Origin: Desulfobulbus sp.
Lineage (GTDB): Bacteria > Desulfobacterota > Desulfobulbia > Desulfobulbales > Desulfobulbaceae
DNA length: 37,281 bases
Direction of reading: 5' to 3'
Assembly (NCBI GenBank): GCA_012729435.1
Contig: JAAYDD010000135.1
Location: 1-37,281 of the forward strand
The stretch's first letter is position 1; each line of letters starts with the position of its first letter. Below the pieces are notes generated by a model that made no database searches, was not told the origin of the DNA, and was given only the letters and a program-made list of their open reading frames with translations. Below, piece after piece: positions 8,745-17,442 of the stretch. The translations under genes were made by a program, and so were the position numbers.

Positions 8745-10841
8745 TCAAAACCCGCTTTCCCGGATAAGAACCGCGAGCAGCTGCCGGCCCATTTCCGCCA
8801 GCCTGCTCTTTCCCGGGGTCTCGATACGGGCGGTTCCCCGCACTTCCCTATTCATCGGCAACGGCTCTGCAAGTTCTAGCCGCACCCGATAAAGGGTATC
8901 TGCCGGCGTCATGGTTGCAGGTTCGTCACGTGTAGCAATGGGCCCGCCCCGCCGGGCATCAAACAGTGGTGAAACCAACTGACTGCAGGGGCTGGTCTCG
9001 ATATCCGTGACCGTTCCGGAAAACGCCTGCCATCCCCGTTCGGGGCGGAACAGAGCGGATGCACCAAGATACACCTGATCCACCTGCCGCTGCTCAACGT
9101 ACACATCAACCACCCATCTGGCCGGGTCAATCAGAAGACCGACCTGAATTTGCGGGCTGATCCATGTTCCTTCCCGCAGCAGCGGATCATTATCCAGCCA
9201 GAGACCGGTGAAGCCGGCGCGCACCTCAAGGCGGTTCTGTTCATCTTGCACCGCTGCTGTCTCTGCTAGCTGCATTGCCAGCTGCCCGCTGACAACCGGA
9301 CGCTGATCCATCTCGTCGGACTGGACACTCAGACCCGCCAACTTTTGCTGGAGACCTTGGACCAGGGCCTGATTCTGTTTATTCCGGGCAACAAGATCCG
9401 GAGACTCAAACTGGGCCAGCACCTCTCCTGCCTGCACCATTCCTGTCGGGTGCAGGTAAACAACCTGTGCCGCAAAAGGGCTGAACACCAGCTGCTGTCG
9501 GCCGGGATGCGCCACAGCCGGAGCACCGACATGGGATTCCCAGGGCCAGGCCAGTGCAGTTATCCCTGTCATCAGTACAACAACAAGTCCCGCAAGGCGG
9601 CCACGACCGATCTCACGCCAGCGCCGGATCCATAATCCGAGCTCCGTGGTAATCGGCCGGAGGATAAACCAGCTGATCTCGACCACAAACAGTATCACTC
9701 CCAAGGCTTTGAAAAAGAAAAAGTAGACTGCAGCAGCGATTCCGGCAAATACCACAAGACGATAGCACCAGGTCATGAAGGCAAAGAGGATCAGCCAGAA
9801 TCGCATCTGTCGGGAAAAAGACTCGGTATCGGTCTCCTGCCATCCGAACAGCCGGTTACGCAGCCAGTTCCTGGCCAGATTTCCTGATCGTTCGTGAAGA
9901 TTGGGAATATCGAGCAGATCGGAGAGGATGAAATAGCCGTCAAAACGCATGAACGGGCTGGCGTTGATGGCCAGAGAGACAACCAATCCGGTGGTGGCTG
10001 CATAAAGGGCAGCCTGGCGAGCCGGTCCGTCGACCAGCAGCGCCCATGCCAGGGTTGCAAGTCCGGCCAGTACGAGTTCACAGCCGACTCCGGCAACGGA
10101 GACCGCCAATCGTTGTCTTGCTGAACGAAGTTTCCATGACTCGCCGACATCGGTGTACAACATCGGCCACAACACCATCAAAGCTATTCCCATATGACCG
10201 ACACGCACACCAAAGTGCGTTGCCACCAGGGCATGCCCTAGCTCATGACAGGTTTTACAGACAATGATCGCCAGCAGAAAACCGAGTATACCGGCTGGTG
10301 TGATCAAACCGGCCACACTGTGGGTAAACACATCCCACTGGCGGGTGGTAAGAAATACACCCAGCAGACTGGCAACAACCAGGAAGATACGTCCGCTGCG
10401 ACTTGCAAGCGGTCGTACCAGGGGCAGTATCATCCTGAGTATCCGTTCCGGTCGGACCAGCGGGATCCGGACAAACAGGTAATGACATAACCACCAGCGC
10501 CAATGGTGCCAGGTCAATACCCTGGAGGTGGCGGCCATCCGGGCCATGGCTTCACCATCAAGGCGCAGCAGCTGATGATATTCAAGAAAACGGGCAAAGG
10601 CCGCGACCTGTTCAACGGCCACGGACATGGGAGTTGACGCGGTAACTGCAGCAGCAATCCGGTCGGCCTGCGGCGACCAGTGCCGCAGACACTCGAACTC
10701 CAGCCAGCCGATACGGAAAAATCGATTGGAAACAGGATCCTGGATCGTCCAGGCAGGAGAGCCGTCCCGGTTCGGTGCCGCCTGATGCAACTGCAGATCC
10801 TGGCGTAACGGCGGCAGGAGTGGCGTTGCAGTACTCACCAT
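8745..10841 (-). CDS. M50 (site-2 protease type) metalloprotease fused to an HlyD-like adaptor
   Basis: The product has 698 residues from the ATG at 10841; a GTG at 10850 is an alternative. Residues about 30-95 form a cytosolic domain (QDPVSNRFFRIGWLEFECLR... FLEYHQLLRL) that resembles PqqD-like or winged-helix modules. A multi-pass membrane core follows with the zinc site HELGH at 199-203 and the third-ligand motif NASPFMRFDGY at 293-303 (Asp301). After further helices, residues about 430-640 look like a periplasmic HlyD/biotinyl-lipoyl adaptor: SPFAAQVVYLHPTGMVQAGE, a coiled segment with LVQGLQQKLAGL, and a beta-barrel part. It overlaps the upstream adaptor gene by 7 nt. It is the last gene of the export operon. 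No ABC ATPase is encoded, so this protein may take part in processing or moving the giant substrate. That role is inferred from context. Confidence 0.82.
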   Translation of the reverse strand: MVSTATPLLPPLRQDLQLHQAAPNRDGSPAWTIQDPVSNRFFRIGWLEFECLRHWSPQADRIAAAVTASTPMSVAVEQVAAFARFLEYHQLLRLDGEAMARMAATSRVLTWHHWRWWLCHYLFVRIPLVRPERILRMILPLVRPLASRSGRIFLVVASLLGVFLTTRQWDVFTHSVAGLITPAGILGFLLAIIVCKTCHELGHALVATHFGVRVGHMGIALMVLWPMLYTDVGESWKLRSARQRLAVSVAGVGCELVLAGLATLAWALLVDGPARQAALYAATTGLVVSLAINASPFMRFDGYFILSDLLDIPNLHERSGNLARNWLRNRLFGWQETDTESFSRQMRFWLILFAFMTWCYRLVVFAGIAAAVYFFFFKALGVILFVVEISWFILRPITTELGLWIRRWREIGRGRLAGLVVVLMTGITALAWPWESHVGAPAVAHPGRQQLVFSPFAAQVVYLHPTGMVQAGEVLAQFESPDLVARNKQNQALVQGLQQKLAGLSVQSDEMDQRPVVSGQLAMQLAETAAVQDEQNRLEVRAGFTGLWLDNDPLLREGTWISPQIQVGLLIDPARWVVDVYVEQRQVDQVYLGASALFRPERGWQAFSGTVTDIETSPCSQLVSPLFDARRGGPIATRDEPATMTPADTLYRVRLELAEPLPMNREVRGTARIETPGKSRLAEMGRQLLAVLIRESGF

Positions 10842-12187
10842 CCGGTCCACTCACGTAAGGTGGCCAACGGGCGGCGCAACAGGACATAGACAAGGGGCAC
10901 CCGTTCACCGTATATCTTGGCAGTACCACGCAACCCGAGACGAACAGAGAGCACGGCATCGGTAAACTCTGCACGCAACCGGTAACCGGCCACACCGGCA
11001 GGTGATACCACCGCCTGAAAACTGCTTTCACTGACAACAGCCTGAAGAGGGTGAAGCGGATCAACAGTGAGAAATAATCTGGCCGGGGCATTGACCTCAA
11101 AGGCGACCGCCTCTGCTGCCGGTACATGGATCAGCACACCGGGTTTTTCGGGGTTGGCCAGTTGCATGATGCGCTCACCGGTGCTCACCGGCCGGCCTAT
11201 CCAGTCATCAGGATCACTGAAAACAACCACCCCGTCACGTTCGGCAGTGATATCCACCCGATGCAGCTGAGCCTGGATTGCCGCCAATTCAGCACGTTTT
11301 TCCTGGGCACGTCCGGATAACAGGGCCAGGCTGCTTCTGCCCTGCGGGGTATCAAAGGCCTTCTGAGTTGCAGCCAGCAGTTCAGCATCAGCAACAGCCA
11401 CCGCTTTCTGAACAATTTCCCGACGACTGCGAAGTGTCGTATCATCCAGGGAAAAAAGGGGCTGGCCGCTCTTCACCGGTTGGTTGGGCCGGACATGTAC
11501 ACTTTTAATAACACCGTCCAGAGGTGAAGCCACAACCACCGTGTCCAGAGAAATGACCTCGGCCGGAGCCAGCACACTCTGCCGCACCGGAATCAGAGAC
11601 AGGACGATGAGTGCTGCCACGGTCAGCCATTTAAAACGGCTCACTCTTTTCAATCTGCTGCGCCAGGTGTCGGAATGCCGGGCGGCAAGCATCTCCCAGC
11701 AGTACCCCCAGGTCTGAGCAACCCGCTGCAGGATCGCTTTCTGAACCGGCGACGGCGGATTTTCAAGCAGGAAACACACCCACCCAAGAACATCGCCCGC
11801 ACGGTCGGTCAGCGCCAGAACACATACCCCGATCGGCCACCACTCCTCCCACCCCTCTCGAAGATCCGCCGGTAGAATCCGTCCCATCTCTTCGAGGGTC
11901 AGCCAGCTGCAAGGTTCGGCAGACTGCTTTTTCAGCCATGGCCACAAACGACGCAACCAGAGCACATAGGGGGTATCTTCACCGATCCTTGCCAGGCCGG
12001 AAATCGCCAGTAAAGAACCGTCCGTGTCATCCAGGACAAGGGCCTGACGAAACGGCAGCGCGGTAAAGGCATCGTTGGCAATGGAAAAGGTTAACTCTTC
12101 AAGAGATACGGCCCGGCGGGCACGGGCCTCCAGTGCGGTTGCCACAGCATCAGGCAATGCAGTATCGGCATGCATAATGACCGACAT
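10835..12187 (-). CDS. HlyD-family adaptor with N-terminal GAF-like cytosolic domain
   Basis: The product has 450 residues. Residues about 15-170 are soluble and GAF-like (ALVLDDTDGSLLAISGLARI; WPIGVCVLALTDRAGDVLGWVCFL; helix PSPVQKAILQRVAQTWGYCWEML). One membrane helix at about 187-202 (WLTVAALIVLSLIP) precedes the adaptor part. That part has the lipoyl half-motif VVASPLDGVIKSVHVRPNQPVKSGQPLFSLDD (about 222-253), a short coiled hairpin, the second half ITAERDGVVVFSDPDDWIGRPV and a C-terminal beta-barrel. Its start codon shares one base with the stop of the upstream adaptor (TGATG), which implies translational coupling. It likely spans the inner membrane, so the cytosolic domain could sense a ligand or receive a partner. 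The GAF assignment is by pattern and moderate in certainty. Confidence 0.82.
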   Translation of the reverse strand: MSVIMHADTALPDAVATALEARARRAVSLEELTFSIANDAFTALPFRQALVLDDTDGSLLAISGLARIGEDTPYVLWLRRLWPWLKKQSAEPCSWLTLEEMGRILPADLREGWEEWWPIGVCVLALTDRAGDVLGWVCFLLENPPSPVQKAILQRVAQTWGYCWEMLAARHSDTWRSRLKRVSRFKWLTVAALIVLSLIPVRQSVLAPAEVISLDTVVVASPLDGVIKSVHVRPNQPVKSGQPLFSLDDTTLRSRREIVQKAVAVADAELLAATQKAFDTPQGRSSLALLSGRAQEKRAELAAIQAQLHRVDITAERDGVVVFSDPDDWIGRPVSTGERIMQLANPEKPGVLIHVPAAEAVAFEVNAPARLFLTVDPLHPLQAVVSESSFQAVVSPAGVAGYRLRAEFTDAVLSVRLGLRGTAKIYGERVPLVYVLLRRPLATLREWTGW

Positions 12188-12975
12188 CAGAAAGTGACAG
12201 GAAAGCGGGCTACGCCGGTCATACCGGGAAGAAGTTCCTTTTCCGGACTGTCCAGTCTGCCCTCCAGTTCTACAGTCTGGGCCGCAGCATCAACCCTGGC
12301 GTTCACCGCAGTTACCCTGGCTGCATAGCTTTTACCGGTCTCATCAATATCAACCTCAAAGGGAGTGCCCTCCTTGAGACTGATGAGCATCGTGGAGGGC
12401 ACATTGAGACGGAGTTTGAGCGGCCCGCTGCCGATCAGATCAATGAGCGGAGCGCTGAGCTGCACTCCCTGATAGGCTTTGACATGCACCTTGGCCACCC
12501 TGCCGGTGAACGGAGCGGTCACCGTGCACTGGGAGACGTGGGCCTGTGCCAGACCGACTGCTGCAGCAGCCTTGTCAGCTGCTGCCGATGCCTGTAAGAC
12601 CTCCAGATCTCCGGCAGCATCAAGTTTGCGCAACTGTTTCTTGGTTACCAGCGTCTCCCGGGCTGCGGTCTGCTCGGCCTGGGCTATGCGCAACCTGGCG
12701 GTCTGCTCCTTGCAGTCAAAAGCGGCCAGTACGTCTCCCCTGTTCACTGATCCGCCGAGTGTGGTATTCAGACTGATCAGGGTACCGGTCATCTGAGCAG
12801 CCAGAGTGGTCTCTGTCTCCGGACTCAGGAGGACCCGGATTGCGTTGGGATCAACGAGAAGATCCGGTTGGTCAGCCCTGCCGGCATCTCCGGTTCTGGC
12901 AGATGTTGCAAGAGGAAGCGCCAGCAGAACGGTCAGCAAAACCGCACAGACTAACAGTCTACTTTGTAGCGTCAT
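12187..12975 (-). CDS. RND/MFP-type periplasmic adaptor subunit
   Basis: The product has 262 residues from the ATG at 12975, preceded by AGGT; a TTG at 12990 is possible. A signal peptide covers residues 1-26 (MTLQSRLLVCAVLLTVLLALPLATSA). The usual adaptor order follows: lipoyl half (LAAQMTGTLISLNTTLGGSVNRGDVLAAFDC), a short alpha hairpin with Ala/Lys-rich heptads, second lipoyl half (QCTVTAPFTGRVAKVHVKAYQGVQL), then a beta-barrel ending LLPGMTGVARFPV. It is short for the family and lacks a long membrane-proximal domain. The gene starts inside the TolC gene (17-nt overlap) and ends overlapping the GAF-HlyD gene, so the four genes are coupled. It likely bridges the TolC channel and the inner-membrane proteins. 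Confidence 0.85.
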   Translation of the reverse strand: MTLQSRLLVCAVLLTVLLALPLATSARTGDAGRADQPDLLVDPNAIRVLLSPETETTLAAQMTGTLISLNTTLGGSVNRGDVLAAFDCKEQTARLRIAQAEQTAARETLVTKKQLRKLDAAGDLEVLQASAAADKAAAAVGLAQAHVSQCTVTAPFTGRVAKVHVKAYQGVQLSAPLIDLIGSGPLKLRLNVPSTMLISLKEGTPFEVDIDETGKSYAARVTAVNARVDAAAQTVELEGRLDSPEKELLPGMTGVARFPVTF

Positions 12976-14506
12976 GACGGGTACCTGCAAAGGTTACAAG
13001 TTGCCACTGTTCCATGGTCTTCTTGATGGCATCGGATACCGTGTACACATCGGAGCTCTCAATTGCCTCAGGGAGCACATCCAGGCCAATGGAGTTATAC
13101 AGCCGGCCCCAGGCAGCCTGGGCATTGGCATAGGAGGCATACCGCTGGTATTCGGCCAGCAGGGCACGCGCCTCCGTGCGGATGACCTCCAGTTCGGAAT
13201 CAAACTGGGCTTTGGCTGCAGACCGGGCATAGGTCAATAACCGCTGGTCAACCCGCAGACTCTCCTCGGCAAACTCCAATTCCGCCAAAGCCATACCGTA
13301 CCGCTGGGCACCGATCCGAACCTGGGTCAGCACTGCCATGGACAGGGCAGTTCGGCGCAGGTCATCGGTCTTGTTCTGATGCTCTAAGGATCTTTCCAGT
13401 GCCGGCCACTGCGCCAGCTTCATCACGTTCCAGCTCAGGCGGGCACCGACATCGGCCCAGTTGGCATTGTAGTTGTACGTGTTGGAGTCATAGTGTATCC
13501 CGGCATCCAGGCCAAGATTCGGCCAGAGCAGCAGTTTGGCAGCCTTGATATCGTTTTCAGTCACCCTCTTCCGATACCACTCCTCCATGATCTCCGGTCG
13601 TTTTTCCAGAGCCACGCGCTCCAGGGTTTCAAGGTTAACCGGTAGCGACGGTAACGGCTGTTCCTTTTCATCGGCAAGGGTGTAACTCACACCTGGCGGC
13701 AAGGACATGAGTGCGGTCAGTTCTGTTCGTGCCAGATCAAGATCCTGCCGACGAAGGGTAAGCAGACTGACAGCATCCAGCAGAGCCCGCTCATAGGCCA
13801 GGACCTCTGCCTGCGGCATCAGACCGTCCTTCTCCACCTGTTTGGCGCGACTCAGGGCATGGTTCACCCTGCCAAGCAGGGCATCAACCCGGCCGACCAG
13901 ACGCTGCGCTCCAAGCGCCCGCCAGTAACTGTTGCGTACATCCTGTAAAACGTTCTGCGCCACCTTGCGCCGGCGCTCCTCAGCCATCAGTGACTGATCA
14001 GCCTTCTGTTTGGCACGGTAATAGGAAACACCGAAGTCAAGCACATTCCAGGAAAAGGTGAGATCCGCCAGAGTGCGCTCCCGCTCCTGAGAAGTGGAGG
14101 GCCGCAGGGTTTCTATACCATCCTCTATCCCGATGGAACGTCCCCCGGAATCGTTGTTCCGGTTGACATAACCGGCACCGGCCACGACCTTTGGCAGCAT
14201 CTCATACGTTGCCGCATCATGCAGATCTTTGGCCAGAGCCTGCTCCATAAGTTTGAGACGGTAATCAAGATTGTACTTCAATGCCCGTGCACCGACATCG
14301 TAAAAGGTGATGGGCCTTGTGACCGGCTCCTGATCCGCGTACATCAGCTGGTGGTCCTGATCGACCCGGGCCTTGATCTCATCGTCGGTATAGGGTTTTG
14401 GCTGTACCGCACCGCATCCGCTCACTATCAGAGCCACACCGCACAAACTCACCAGACGGCGAACCAGGGGAAACTGTAACAAAGAACAGGTGGTAGATAC
14501 ATTCAT
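12959..14506 (-). CDS. TolC-family outer-membrane efflux lipoprotein
   Basis: The product has 515 residues. A lipoprotein signal peptide ends in a lipobox (LIVSGCG, Cys near residue 31). The body has the two-fold TolC layout: ITFYDVGARALKYNLDYRLKLMEQ and long helices, barrel segments such as RTLADLTFSWNVLDFGVSYYRAKQKA, then the second repeat beginning LERVALEKRPEIMEEWYRKRV, with LLLWPNLGLDAGIHYDSN and ARLSWNVMKLAQW. The W-NV-D-(F/M) pattern recurs in both halves, as expected for TolC. It is the outer-membrane exit duct of the cluster. It lies 23 bp downstream of the giant protein gene and ends with TAG, overlapping the next adaptor. Confidence 0.88.
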   Translation of the reverse strand: MNVSTTCSLLQFPLVRRLVSLCGVALIVSGCGAVQPKPYTDDEIKARVDQDHQLMYADQEPVTRPITFYDVGARALKYNLDYRLKLMEQALAKDLHDAATYEMLPKVVAGAGYVNRNNDSGGRSIGIEDGIETLRPSTSQERERTLADLTFSWNVLDFGVSYYRAKQKADQSLMAEERRRKVAQNVLQDVRNSYWRALGAQRLVGRVDALLGRVNHALSRAKQVEKDGLMPQAEVLAYERALLDAVSLLTLRRQDLDLARTELTALMSLPPGVSYTLADEKEQPLPSLPVNLETLERVALEKRPEIMEEWYRKRVTENDIKAAKLLLWPNLGLDAGIHYDSNTYNYNANWADVGARLSWNVMKLAQWPALERSLEHQNKTDDLRRTALSMAVLTQVRIGAQRYGMALAELEFAEESLRVDQRLLTYARSAAKAQFDSELEVIRTEARALLAEYQRYASYANAQAAWGRLYNSIGLDVLPEAIESSDVYTVSDAIKKTMEQWQLVTFAGTRHDATK

Positions 14507-14529
14507 AATCGCTCAATTCACAGTAAAAG

Positions 14530-17409
14530 TTATCGGTTGGAAGAGGTAACGGCCAGTTGCCCGTTCCCGGTTGTCAGCGGTGCCTGCGTCCCTGCGGCAC
14601 GAAGTTGTTCACCAAAAGACAGTGCACCCTTTGCAGATGCCTGGTGCCGGTTTGACGGCCCTGCAGCCGGCTCTGACCCAGGAACGGTCTCTCCGGTGGT
14701 GCGGTCAACAGACTGACCCGCAGGCAGCAGCTCCTGCATATCAAATGCACCCAGATCAGGAGTGGGCAGTAACCGGTCACTTCCCAGAGAAAGCCTCGTT
14801 ACCCGGCCCTGGACAAACTGATCAATAAAACTGCCCTGGGCCTGTGCATCCCGCACGGCGGGCGTCACAAAAACCGCAGGATCCATGCCCAGTCCGCTGC
14901 CCAGTGATCTGCTTCGAACCTCCGGCGGCTGTACCTGCTCAGGACGACTCAGAACCCGCCACTGATCAGCTCGACTCTCGGCCTGGGCCTGTTCCACCAC
15001 CTGCAGGACATACATTGCCGGATCCATGTCAAGGGAGGGTCGGATAATGCCGTGGCGCACCTCCTCTCCAAACCAGACACCGGGTAAATCTACCTGGTCA
15101 CCAAACAATGGCGGCTGACCCAGCGGCGGTAACGAGGGAGTGGGCGGATCAATCACTGCCTCGGGAGTCACCTGTACCGTGACCCATCCGTCAGCAGTTC
15201 CCCCCTGACCGTCGCTGATTGTGTAGGAAAACCGGACCGCCCCCTGGACCCCCGGATTGGGTGTAAAGACCACAACACCGTCATCCTGGAGGGTAACGAC
15301 TCCTTCAGGAAGAACAGTTGACTCACCGGGGAGCAGAGGAACTCCGGCAATATGGGTGACTGTTAACGGATCGCCATCCACATCATAATCGTTTGCCAGC
15401 AGAGGAATATTCACTGCGCGGCCGTCAGGTGAGGCTGCATGGTCATCCACTGCCACCGGCGGATCGTTCACCGGGCCCACGCGGATAACCACCTGGGCTG
15501 AGGAGAATCCCCCGGCACCGTCACTTATGGTGTAGCTGATGACCGCAGTACCGTAAAAATCCCGGGCCGGATCAAAACGCAGGGTGCCGTCCGCATTGAT
15601 GGAAACATTGCCCTGGCCCGGATCAACGGTCGCGGCCACAACAGTCAGCGGATCATCTTCAGGATCAGTATCGTTTGCCAGCACATCGATGCTGTCCAGG
15701 GGTGTATCTTCCAGGATGTCATAAGGTCCGTCATCCCGTGCAACGGGCGGATCGTTGGTACCGTGGATGGTGATCGTCAGGGAGGCGGTACTCCGGTCAC
15801 CGTCCCCATCGGCAATTGTATAGGTGAAGGTTTCAGTTAATGTTTCTCCGGGGCGAAGCGCGTTGACAACCGGGTTGTCATTATCCAGCGTGTAGGTATA
15901 ACTGCCGTCTGCTGCAAGTACAAGCTCGCCGTACGCTCCGGACAGTGGTGTGCCTACGCTTCCTGGTGTTGCCCCGAATGCAACCCCAACCACCGGCGTG
16001 TCGGTATGATCCGCACCGATACGGTCAGCAGCATCGCCCGATGCACTGCCGGTGACAACGTTACCCGAGGTAACAGAGGTCTCATCACCCACCCCCTCCA
16101 CAACGCTGTTGACATCATCTTCGGCAGTGGGCATGTCATCGACCACACGAATGATCAGGCTGCCATGTCCTGCTGCACCGCCCGCATCCGTCACTGTCAG
16201 GGGTACGATTTCCTGCCATGCATCCTCACCCGGAGTGGATCGTGGCCGCTGCAGGGTATAGGTATAGGTCAACTCGCCGCTCACCGGTACACCACCAACC
16301 TCGGCCGTTGAAGTGAACCCGGTTAACGTTATACTCCCCTCTACAGTGGGAATCGTGACCGGATTATCACCAAGGTTCTGGAGCTGCCTTAATGGAAGTG
16401 TAGTACCGTTGATCGTAACTGTACTTAAACCATCAGCTGTTGCCAGCGAAATGCGGCCTTCATTGGTTTCCCTGGTATCGGTCTCTGAGGTCAATCCGGC
16501 CTCAAACACAGTCAGATGCCCCGGTTCCGCTCCATTTTCATCCACCGCCCCGATGGTTGGGGCACCGTCGGTGACTCCATTGATGGTAATCGTCAGCTGA
16601 GCTGTATCGGAAAGATCAGTGGGATCTGTTAACTCGTAGGTAAAGTATTCCTGCAATGTCTCTCCGGTTTTAAGAGCATTGACAATCGGGTTTTCATTAT
16701 CAAGGCTGTAGATCCAGCTGCCGTCAGCACCGAGACGTAATGTACCGTAAAGCCCGATGACTGTCGTTCCGTTGGTGCTGTCCGTTGCAGGTGGAACACC
16801 GGTCATGGATCCACCCTGAGCCTCTGTACCGTGACGTATCCCGGTGATGTTCAGCTCGTTATTCGTGTTATCCACATCATAATCGTTTGTTTTGACGTTG
16901 CCGCTGACTGAAACGTCATTTTCACTGATCACAGCCTGATCATTCACAGCAACCGGCGGATCAGGAACAGAGATCACCTGCAGTCTGGTCTCCACAACAT
17001 TTGACCACTGTGCGCCGTTTGTTGCCAGATCACTGTTGGCATCACGCACCTGCCACCTGATGACCCGCTCATCCTCGGTCGGATCTTCGCTTTCGTTGGA
17101 GTAGGTCACAGTCTGCATCGCTGTGATCACCGCTGCAGTCCCTGCTGCAGGTCCGCTTAGTGTCAGAACTCCTGTGGTGGGATTGTAATTCTGCGACCAC
17201 CCGGAAGGCAGAGCCGTGTCTTCAGCACTGAGGACATCGTCATTACTCAGGCCGGAGACGATCTGCACCCGGACTTCGGTCATCTGTGTATCATCCACAT
17301 CAGTTAACAACCAACCCATCGGCTCCAGAAGCAAAGGGGGATCATTTTCAGTAAACACCCGCTCTGATGCTGGTTTGGATAAAACCGGTGCATCGTTAAC
17401 AGCCACCAC
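14530..17409 (-). CDS. C-terminal part of the giant cadherin-like/VCBS repeat protein, downstream of an in-frame TAG
   Basis: This frame continues the upstream giant gene after a single TAG. The coordinates use the first downstream GTG, but that GTG has no ribosome site, so it is unlikely to be an independent start. The segment opens with NVVAVNDAPVL and a FTENDPP repeat. Cadherin-like and VCBS repeats follow; two are clear VCBS units with DGSWIYSLDNENPIVNAL and DGSYTYTLDNDNPVVNAL followed by TFTYTIADGDGD. Two Cadherin_4/Big_9-like repeats carry DTDPEDDPLTV and DYDVDGDPLTV Ca2+-type loops. The last 260 residues are non-repeat, Pro-rich, with a duplicated MDPAxxV segment, and end near GALSFGEQLRAAG. 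Such C-termini usually carry the export signal. There are no RTX nonapeptides. Confidence 0.7.
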   Translation of the reverse strand: MVAVNDAPVLSKPASERVFTENDPPLLLEPMGWLLTDVDDTQMTEVRVQIVSGLSNDDVLSAEDTALPSGWSQNYNPTTGVLTLSGPAAGTAAVITAMQTVTYSNESEDPTEDERVIRWQVRDANSDLATNGAQWSNVVETRLQVISVPDPPVAVNDQAVISENDVSVSGNVKTNDYDVDNTNNELNITGIRHGTEAQGGSMTGVPPATDSTNGTTVIGLYGTLRLGADGSWIYSLDNENPIVNALKTGETLQEYFTYELTDPTDLSDTAQLTITINGVTDGAPTIGAVDENGAEPGHLTVFEAGLTSETDTRETNEGRISLATADGLSTVTINGTTLPLRQLQNLGDNPVTIPTVEGSITLTGFTSTAEVGGVPVSGELTYTYTLQRPRSTPGEDAWQEIVPLTVTDAGGAAGHGSLIIRVVDDMPTAEDDVNSVVEGVGDETSVTSGNVVTGSASGDAADRIGADHTDTPVVGVAFGATPGSVGTPLSGAYGELVLAADGSYTYTLDNDNPVVNALRPGETLTETFTYTIADGDGDRSTASLTITIHGTNDPPVARDDGPYDILEDTPLDSIDVLANDTDPEDDPLTVVAATVDPGQGNVSINADGTLRFDPARDFYGTAVISYTISDGAGGFSSAQVVIRVGPVNDPPVAVDDHAASPDGRAVNIPLLANDYDVDGDPLTVTHIAGVPLLPGESTVLPEGVVTLQDDGVVVFTPNPGVQGAVRFSYTISDGQGGTADGWVTVQVTPEAVIDPPTPSLPPLGQPPLFGDQVDLPGVWFGEEVRHGIIRPSLDMDPAMYVLQVVEQAQAESRADQWRVLSRPEQVQPPEVRSRSLGSGLGMDPAVFVTPAVRDAQAQGSFIDQFVQGRVTRLSLGSDRLLPTPDLGAFDMQELLPAGQSVDRTTGETVPGSEPAAGPSNRHQASAKGALSFGEQLRAAGTQAPLTTGNGQLAVTSSNR

Positions 17410-17439
17410 ATTGACTGTCCGGGTGGTGGTGCCCTCGCC

Positions 17440-17442
17440 CTA
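17440..17442 (-). other. in-frame amber codon inside the giant gene
   Basis: The minus strand reads ...GGA TCA AGC GGC GCC GGC TAG GGC GAG GGC ACC ACC... The frame stays open for 969 codons after the TAG, and the protein pattern resumes at once (TTTRTVNVVAVNDAPVL), as in every other repeat joint. TAG is codon 1902 counted from the ATG at 23145. One base change (for example CAG or GAG) would restore a 2,871-residue protein. TAG ends at least four other genes here, so it is a normal stop in this genome. Confidence 0.9.

Noticed and set aside
17380-17409. GTG at 17409 as the start of a separate gene for the C-terminal half of the giant protein
   Set aside because: No ribosome site, located inside a conserved repeat joint, and the frame runs on unbroken from the upstream gene except for one TAG.
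17440-17442. Pyrrolysine encoded by the in-frame TAG
   Set aside because: No pyl genes are in the window, TAG ends several normal genes here, and the site is a Gly/Ser-rich linker with no reason for a special residue. Kept only as a possibility to be checked genome-wide.
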